From: Colocasia esculenta
Taxonomy: Eukaryota > Streptophyta > Magnoliopsida > Alismatales > Araceae
Assembly: GCA_014218235.1 (NCBI GenBank)
Contig: CM024755.1
Location: 99,180,948-99,244,947 of the forward strand
Direction of reading: 5' to 3'
Length of the DNA stretch: 64,000 bases
The translations under genes and the position numbers were made by a program. Below, in pieces: positions 57,419 through 64,000 of the stretch. A model generated the notes under the pieces. The model did not search any database. It had not been told where the DNA came from and saw only the letters and a program-made list of their open reading frames with translations. Every line of letters starts with the position of its first letter. Position 1 is the first letter of the stretch.

Positions 57419-59011
57419 CTATTTTTGTTTATAAACATGCTGATTAACCTTTTTAGGATTTTTAATTCCTTTTTCTTTTACAAATTGAAGAGTTGGATAA
57501 ACTTTAGGATGCACAATATCTTCTTCATTAAGTGGAGGTGTGTATCCTACTCCATACTTTTTCTTACCTATCCTAGAGCCTTTTAATTTAACAAACAAGG
57601 AAGTTTTACAATTAGAAATTTTCTCTATAGTAGCTCTTAGGTAGTTGTTTTCTTCTTGTAATTTTTCTTCATCCTTAAGTTCTTTTAAGTTTGGTTCTAT
57701 TTCCATGATTTTACTATTTTTATTTTTTAAGTCTTCACACAATAGTTCATTTGCTCTTTTAGTTTCACTTAGACTTTGTCCTAACCTTTCTGCTTCATTT
57801 TTCAAGAAGGTATTAGCTTTTTCTTGATTTAGCAAATTTAACTTAACTATCTTTATTTGTTTGACTACTGTTTTATATTTTTCATACAACTCATTGAAAG
57901 CATCTACAAGACTGTCAGAATCAGATTCAGAACAAGATGTGAAGGATGTTTCAGAATTTACCTGATCTAGTCCTGCAATGCGGGCTAGATTTGCCTTTTC
58001 TTCTTCTTCAGATTCTGAGCTTGAAGAGTCTGAACTGGTGGCTTCTTCATTATCCATGTTTCTGCCATTGCCTTTTTCTTGTATTTTCTGAACTTCATTT
58101 CTTTGCCTTTCTTTTTGTCGGATCTTTCAGCTTGATCCTTCTTCTTTAGCTTAAGACATTCAAATTTGTAGTGTCCTGGTTGATTGCATTCATAGCAGGT
58201 TGGCTCCTTCTTCTTATCTTTCTTGAAAAATCTCTTGGAGCCGAACTTCTTCTTCTTTGCAATTTCCTTGACAACATTGCCTCATCATCACTGTCATCTG
58301 ATTTCTCCTTGGAGTCTTCAGATGAAGAGGAATCTGCAACCTTCAAAGCATTTGACATTTTCTTTTTCGAAGAATTTTCAGAAAATCCTTCCATATTAAT
58401 TTCATGAGCCATTAAGATCCAGTTAACTTATTAATGGAATGTTGAGTTAAATCATGTGCTTCCTCAATGGCAGTGACCTTAGGGGTCCAAACATTAGTTA
58501 AAGATCTTAGGATTTTCCTTACTGTTTCATCATTAGTAAGAACTTTTCCTAGAGAACTTAGTCATACTATTATGTTTGAAAAACGATTATACATTTGATT
58601 AATGTTTTCATTAGGAAGCATTTTAAATTGTTCATATTGAGATACAAGAATGTTTATTCTAATTTGTTTAACTCTATCGGTTCCTTCATATGTAACTTGT
58701 AATTTATCCCACATTTCTTTTGCAGTTCTACAAGCAGATAATCTATTAAATTCTATTTTAGAGAGGGCACAACATAGATAATTTTTAGCCTTATAATTTA
58801 ATGACATGCTTCTCTTATCAGCTATGGAAAGACCAGAAGTGGATTCGCCAAGGATTTCATAATCACCTTGTTCTATTACCTACCACAGATCAAAATTTGT
58901 GCCTTTGATGAAGCACTCCATCCGCATCTTCCAATACTGATAATCCTCACCATCAAAGACTGGTGGCCTTGTAACAGACTGGCCTTCATAGTTGTGAGCT
59001 TCAGCTGCCAT
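57419..59011 (-). pseudogene. CopC gag (capsid/nucleocapsid), broken
   Basis: The likely start is the ATG at 59011, 40 bp past the primer site; the first residues (MAAEAHNYEGQSV, then PPVFDGEDYQYWKMRME) match the UBN2-type gag of CopA and CopE. A premature TAG at 58880-58882 replaces a sense codon, and frame changes follow. A CCHC knuckle (CYECNQPGHYKFEC) lies near 58155-58200. The last part (58057-57419) is Glu/Ser-rich and probably coiled coil, a segment that CopE also has and CopA has lost. It would form the virus-like particle. Confidence 0.75.
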
Positions 59012-59049
59012 CTCTTCTCAAATCTTTAGATTCTTCTGAGAAGACCTCA

Positions 59050-59060
59050 CTCTGATACCA
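59050..59060 (-). other. CopC primer-binding site
   Basis: On the minus strand this reads TGGTATCAGAG, two bases after the LTR end, complementary to the 3' end of initiator tRNA-Met. It sets the 5' LTR boundary and the element's orientation. Confidence 0.85.
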
Positions 59061-59062
59061 AT

Positions 59063-61084
59063 TGTTGGATCGAGATGGCACTAATGATGTTCTAGGGGGG
59101 GGGGTGAATAGGACTTCTTGTGCTTTTTAAAAACTTTATCTGAAATTAAATAGCACTAAACAAATCTATTAGATTTAGTGTAGTGTGTGATTCAAGTGTA
59201 AATTGGCGGAAACAATCACACTAGTGCACAAAGAGTTTTATCCTCGTTCGGCCCTTCCCACATGGAAGTCCTACGTCCAGTCCTCAAGCAAACCACTTGA
59301 GATTTCACTAACTGCCAAGAGAACTTGGCCTTCTCTCACCCTTGAGAGGTATTACAAGCCCACTTACTCCCAAGCAAGTCTTACCTTACCAGGGGTACAA
59401 AGCTGCCTTCAACAAGGTCTTCCCTACACAAGAGGGGAACAGCAGGAACAAACCTCCTGCAGAATTACACAGAAAAAAATGTAAAGACACTTGTGTGTTT
59501 GCCTCAAACAATGAGCAAACACACCTAATTCAGAAAGGAGAAAACAGTAAGAGTTGCAACCAAATTTCTATCTAAATAGGAGGGGTGGACTGACAGATGA
59601 CCAATTACAATTGCCACCCAAACAATAAGACTTCTGTGACTAAGGAGAGCTAAAGGATTTTCTGAAGGATGAAGCTCTCTAACTTGCAGCTCAGGAGAAG
59701 GCTTGTAAGCAATATTTTGCTAGCAGAAGACAAAAGTGAATTGAAGAAGAGGCTAGCACAACTCAAGTGTTGTTGAAGTGAATGCTCTCTTGTATATGTT
59801 CTTGTCTCTTCTTCAATCTTCACTTCTATATAGGCTTCAGAAAAAGTAATCGTTTGAAAGGTGTTCATTAGAGTTCTAGCCGTTTGAGGAGAGGCCTTGG
59901 GTCCTTTGGATGCTCTTTGAGTTTGTTATCCATAGGTCCTCATGTCTTTGTCTCTTTCCAATGTCTTTAGACAAAACTTGCAGCTTCACAGCTAAGGGGT
60001 CAACTTCCAATTAAATGGTCTGTGCAAGCTCCATGCTGAAAACGTGCTTCAATAAATGATCTGCAGCAAAGACAAGACAAAAGGAAGAGAGTACCTCCAT
60101 ACTTTCTGTGGTAGGTGAGTCATAGAAAAATAATAAAAGTATGGAAACCTCAGACAGACAAACTTTTAGACCAATAAAAGGGAGACAGACAGTTGCACCA
60201 AAAAGTAAGGTGTGGGTCTGACAGTGGTAGGTGAGCCTCTGCCAGATACCCATTCATCTGAAATCAATAAATGCATGATATTTGTTGAAGACAATGAAAA
60301 TCTTCCCTTCTGTCATGAAGCAAAGGACCAATTTGAATAAGGATACAGATTTAAGCATAAACAAATTTAGATGAATATTTTAAGTATAATATGGCTCATC
60401 TTGTCATAATATATTCAAATAATGATAATATGATAGATAGAGAAAATATTCAGTCAATGTAAGTTCTGACAAAAATCATATTAAGAAGATAAGATGATAT
60501 GCAATCAACATTTGATAAGTTGATAAAATATTATCTGCATATAAAAAAATACAAGTACAGGACTTGTTAGTGAAATTAGATTCAGAAGAGAGTGTAATTC
60601 GAATCTAGGAGTCGGAGACAGAAACATGAGAAAAGACTGATTCGACTTCAACAGAAGTTGCATTGAGATTATATCATTCGACTTTGAAAGTCAAATAGAA
60701 ATGCATTAGTAATTCATAATTCAACTTCTATAGAGTTAGACAGAAACAAGACAGAGAAATCGCCTTTAGAAATAGGATACAGAAGAATTCGATTTCTGAG
60801 AATTGAAGTCCAGAATGAAGTATCCGACTATATAAAGTCGGATTCAGAGGAGTTAGATTTCTGAAGTATTCGACTGTATGAAGTCGGAGTTGATAGTCGG
60901 ATACAGTGTAGTAGTCTGGACTTAGAAAATTTTTTCGAGATAGAGTTTGTCTAAACTATTTTCTGTGGTATATATAGTTGATATGTTTAATTTGTAGAAA
61001 GTCTTTTAAAGGTTTTGTCATAGCAAAAACACAAAGTTATAATAATTTAAAATCTTAAATTATTTTCTTAGGGGTAGTTGCTCA
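59063..61084 (-). repeat. CopC 5' LTR
   Basis: The LTR ends (minus sense) in ATCCAACA right before the primer site; the outer edge at about 61084 is inferred from the point where GypD pol resumes. It contains the polyC/CCTATTCACC motif common in this Copia group (59093-59110), a two-hairpin module (59254-59301), and a U3 part (about 60600-60915) dense in AAGTCGGA/TCCGACTT motifs. One of these, CCGACT-atataa-AGTCGG, is a perfect hairpin. Length is about 2.0 kb. No gene is seen. Confidence 0.75.
59254..59301 (-). promoter_or_regulatory. Two-hairpin leader module of CopC LTR
   Basis: In element sense: CTCAAG-tggtttg-CTTGAG, then ggactggacgtaggac, then CTTCC-atgtg-GGAAG, then ccgaacgaggataa. Linker and tail match CopA and CopE, while the arms differ yet still pair. 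Confidence 0.6.
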
Positions 61085-61312
61085 ACATGTGCGAGATCCG
61101 TCGCATGTTATTAGTCACCAGCCAGTAGAGATTTAGCCAGACTTGTCATATGTAGAGCAACCAATAGCTATCCTAGACTGGAAGGTTCAACACCTAAGGA
61201 ACAAGAGTATTGCATCCGTGAAGGTGTTATAGAGGAATTTCTCGCGGGAGGAGGCTACATGGGAGCTTGAGGACGCCATGAAGAAGAAGTATCCCTACTT
61301 GTTTGGTTAGTA
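61085..61312 (+). pseudogene. GypD pol C-terminus with chromodomain (fragment)
   Basis: These are the last 75 or so codons of a Gypsy polyprotein, cut at the 5' side by CopC. The reading begins in the VRDPSHV region that follows the GPY/F module and covers a chromodomain-like tail (AILDWKVQHLRNK, then NFSREEATWELEDAMKKKYP) before a stop. Chromodomains of this clade are thought to steer integration to heterochromatin. There are in-frame stops: TAG after QPVEI near 61133, and TAG at 61210-61212 where GypB has a Trp codon. The fragment cannot make a working protein. Confidence 0.75.
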
Positions 61313-61345
61313 TTTTTCGTTCTAACTTTGAGGACGAAGTTTTCT

Positions 61346-61360
61346 TTTAGGGGGAGAGGG
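61346..61360 (+). other. GypD polypurine tract
   Basis: A purine-rich run (tttagggggagaggg) lies directly against the LTR start at 61361. It matches the GypB tract at 14171-14184 in position and sequence. It would prime plus-strand synthesis. Confidence 0.75.
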
Positions 61361-64000
61361 TGTAAGGCCGTCGAATTTTGTCATATTATGCTTACTTGAT
61401 TTGTTGCATATTATAATTATTTATTTACTTATGTGCATATGTATATATATGTTTATTTCTGTACATATTGTCTTTATTTAATTATGTGCATATTGTATTT
61501 AAATAATGTTGTGCACATTGTATGTACTTAATGTGTGTATGTATGTTTATAGATATTTTTGTTGTCTGCCCGAAATCCCAATTAACGTCAACATCCCTTG
61601 ACGTTAAGGGCAGGTTCATGGCAACCAGTGTGTCATTGATTTCATGTTGACGTCCAGATGGATGGACGCTGACTTCTTGTTAACGGCAGCAATGTGGACG
61701 TTTACTTCTCCAGTTATGTTGCGATTCCAGATTTGAAAATGGCTGCATTTTCTCCAGTTCTTGTTTAGGAAACTACCCTCCAACAGTAGGAAACCAAATG
61801 TAACGCGTACCCCGACCCATTAACGCTATAAAACACCTAGTTTCGGCGAGACTAGGTCTTTTTGGGCTTATAAGAAAACTAGGGTTCTTGTGAAAAAACT
61901 AGTGCGTTTGCAAAGCTTGATCCGGCGTGTGTGGGCTTCTTCCAGCGATCTACATTGACTGGGAGGTGCTCCTTGGATTGTTGAATCTTCCCCGACTCCG
62001 GAGATCCATCTACATCAGCAAACAAACCAGATTCAGGATGGGATTTTGCACCTTCTTGGCTTGGCCGAGGAGGGATTCTTCGACAAGATTTGGTCTTCTT
62101 AGATTTTATTCCAGGCAAGTAATTGAGGGTTTACATCCCTAGACATGTCCCCTAAGTCCAAGGAATTTTACGGATTTTTATTCGAGTCTTGGAACCCCCA
62201 ATTCTCTTCTTTTTCTAAATTCAGTCTGCACTTCTGGAGACAGGAGGTTGACGGCAACAGATCCTGAGTTTGCGGCAACATCGTGTGTCGTTAACACACC
62301 TTGACTGCAAGGCCCTTGCCGCCAAGTTCTTCAAGTTTTTCAGAAATGTTAACTTGATTTATGTGCTGTGATTTTCGAACTTATGGTTGTCTGTATATGC
62401 TGTAAAATTTATGGTTGGTCAGGTATGGTCAGTAGGTCATATCATGAGGTTTGGTCGAATTTCTGTGCATGATTGTAATTAATATAATTCCTGTTGTGGA
62501 GGATTAAGCATGTTATGACTATATTTAATTCTGAAAAATTAGTTTTACTCCATGATAATGTCACAAAAAATTTGTATGATATTAGGGTTATTGTTCTCAT
62601 ATTTGAACTTATTATAACCGACTGCTCTATTGTCTACCATGTTAAGTAAGTATTTCATTGAAATTACCTGAATTCTATGTTAAATTGTTAAAATTAGTTT
62701 TTCTATTGTAAAAAAGGTGAAAAATTAGACATGTGACATATTACCTGTAAGAAGTCTGTGATAAAAATTTGACATTGTTTTGACAACCGTGGGTACTATT
62801 TGCTTTGAACGAGGGTATTAAACCATGATTAAGTGTATGTGAGTTAAACCATGCAAAAATTAGTGAATTGCGCCATGATTAAGCACTGTTGTGGTTAAAT
62901 TGCCCCTATGAAATAGTAATATTATGTTTTGTATACTGAAGCATGTCTAATTGTTTAAAGTGCATATGAATGAGTTAGTGTGTATATAAGTAATTGAGAA
63001 CATATGATTAAGTATAATGTGTAAATTGTGCCGACATTGACACTGCTACCATAGAAGGCTATGGAGCCATACTGTAGTAAAGTCCCTATGGGAAGGCTCA
63101 TTGTGTATGTGGTATCCTATGGGCATTAGGATGAAATCCTGGAGGTGGACAAGTACCGCTGGTTAGGGTGGAGAGGGCTTCTCCAGGTTCTGCGCAGTTA
63201 CCAAGATTTGTCACTATGTTGCCTAGGTAACGGGTATGTGTTATGTGAATGTGTGTCCTTCGTTATGGTAGTTCGGACTATGTGTCACTGTAAATTAAGT
63301 GTAAAATGTGAATATGCGAAAATGTGAATATGTGAAATGTGAAAATGTGAAAGTGTTATGTGAATGTGATAGCATGTGAAATGATGTGAAAATATGTGAA
63401 TGTGATACAATTATGTTAAAACAACAAGCTTAAGATGGGAATAAGTGTTATAAAAGCATGTGAAATTGATTAGATATCATGCTAGGTTTTCTAGTTATTA
63501 TGTGCATATTCCCATAATCAAATTATGTATAATTGTAAAATGATAAAAAGAGAATTTGAAACCATGATTCATGTTATATATTATGTGTAGAAAGCATGTG
63601 TAGGTTGTTCATGTTTATTGTTAAATTGAAATGAAACATGTACCATGTGTTTTTCTCTTATGGATTATAAGAATAGCATGTGTGTGATGTGTGTAAGGAT
63701 GTTCCTTAGATTGCTTGCTGAGTCTTTCTTTTAGAAAACTAACACTTGCTTTGATATACAGGTGTCCTCGTACTTGAGGAGGACTTAGTGAGGAGCGACT
63801 CCGAGCGAGAGGAGTAGCTGCTTGTGGAGTGCTGCGTAATTTACTCTTTTCTTTTCATAGTATGTAAACAATGTTGTGGACAATGTTATTTCATATGGAC
63901 ATGTATAATGTGGACAATTGTTCTTTCTTTACTTTCACTATATAGACTGTGGAATTATGTGAATGATGCTGGAATAAGATTTCTTTTTATTTTCGTTGTA
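61361..64000 (+). repeat. GypD 3' LTR (cut by window end)
   Basis: This is the first 2640 bp of an LTR starting TGTAAGGCCG. It shares with the GypB LTR a conserved block (about 63035-63240 here) and a block ending in a GCTTTGATATACAGGTG-like stretch near 63745. A TATA box lies at 61827. Comparison with GypB suggests only 100-150 bp remain outside the window. No gene is seen in it. Confidence 0.75.
61827..61833 (+). promoter_or_regulatory. TATA box of GypD LTR
   Basis: TATAAAA lies about 465 bp into the LTR, just upstream of a GC-richer stretch, and corresponds in place to the TATA box of the GypB 5' LTR. It is preceded by a cluster of GACGTC/GACGTT-type motifs (61590-61700). Confidence 0.55.

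Larger units (their letters stand above)
55710..61084 (-). mobile_element. CopC: SIRE-like Copia element, 5' half
   Basis: On the minus strand this holds the 5' LTR, primer site, gag, protease, integrase and the start of RT. Coding is cut at 55710 by GypB and resumes at 6460. The sequence agaaa flanks GypB on both sides (6456-6460 and 55710-55714), which shows that the two halves were one. CopC itself lies in GypD. Its 3' LTR is not in the window. Confidence 0.85.
61085..64000 (+). mobile_element. GypD: Tekay-like Gypsy element, 3' part (outermost host element)
   Basis: This fragment holds the last part of a Gypsy pol gene, a purine tract and a 3' LTR that runs off the window. The coding end (61085-61312) aligns by eye with the chromodomain end of GypB at 13915-14138, and the LTR start TGTAAGGCCGTCGAATTTTG resembles GypB's. 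The rest of the element should lie left of the window, beyond the unseen end of CopC, because CopC is inserted in the pol gene at about 61084/61085. The CopC junction is inferred, since only one side is visible. Confidence 0.8.

Overview
The window looks like intergenic DNA of a large-genome flowering plant. I see no host gene, tRNA, rRNA or CRISPR array. Every long coding stretch belongs to an LTR retrotransposon or an L1-type LINE, and almost every base can be assigned to one. The plant assignment rests on chromodomain Tekay/Del-like Gypsy elements, SIRE/Maximus-like Copia elements with an extra 3' ORF, and a LINE with a C-terminal RNase H. The species cannot be named from sequence alone. 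No element keeps an intact set of ORFs.

The layout is a set of insertions inside insertions, labelled here for cross-reference. GypD (Gypsy, +) is outermost; only its pol end and 3' LTR are seen (61085-64000). CopC (Copia, -) sits in GypD and fills both window edges (1-6460 and 55710-61084). CopC is split by solo LTR LtrI (2376-4582) and by the complete Gypsy element GypB (+, 6461-55709). The 3' LTR of GypB is split twice. The first split is LineG (-, 14623-32522), which holds the SIRE-like element CopA (+, 19253-32111). The second is solo LTR LtrH (-, 33300-54585), which holds the SIRE-like element CopE (-, 36174-53746), whose 5' LTR holds solo LTR LtrF (+, 49169-53494). Five-base target-site duplications support six junction pairs: agaaa (GypB), ggaaa (LtrI), catgc (CopA), tgtgt (LtrH), gtaaa (CopE) and gaaat/gagat (LtrF). 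The longest chain is GypD > CopC > GypB > LtrH > CopE > LtrF.

The Copia elements share one plan: LTR, Met-tRNA primer site, gag with CCHC knuckle, protease, integrase, reverse transcriptase, RNase H, then a long separate accessory ORF, a purine tract and LTR. The accessory ORF has an N-terminal globular domain like the 'putative plant transposon protein' family, then an acidic/coiled part, a Pro/Ser-rich linker and a second globular region. CopA and CopE are one family with about 2.1-2.4 kb LTRs carrying a large AACGATT-core minisatellite in U3. CopC is a diverged relative with an AAGTCGGAT motif in the same LTR role. GypB has gag with intron-like gaps, protease, RT, RNase H, integrase and chromodomain. 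LineG has a 5'-truncated ORF1 and an ORF2 with endonuclease, RT, zinc-binding and RNase H parts.

The most interesting signals are regulatory: the U3 minisatellite with its two-part 38-bp unit; the same family-specific U3 motif reappearing just upstream of the accessory ORF, as if that ORF had its own promoter; a two-hairpin module in the LTR leader that keeps pairing through sequence change; and arrays of identical small hairpins in the CopE LTR.
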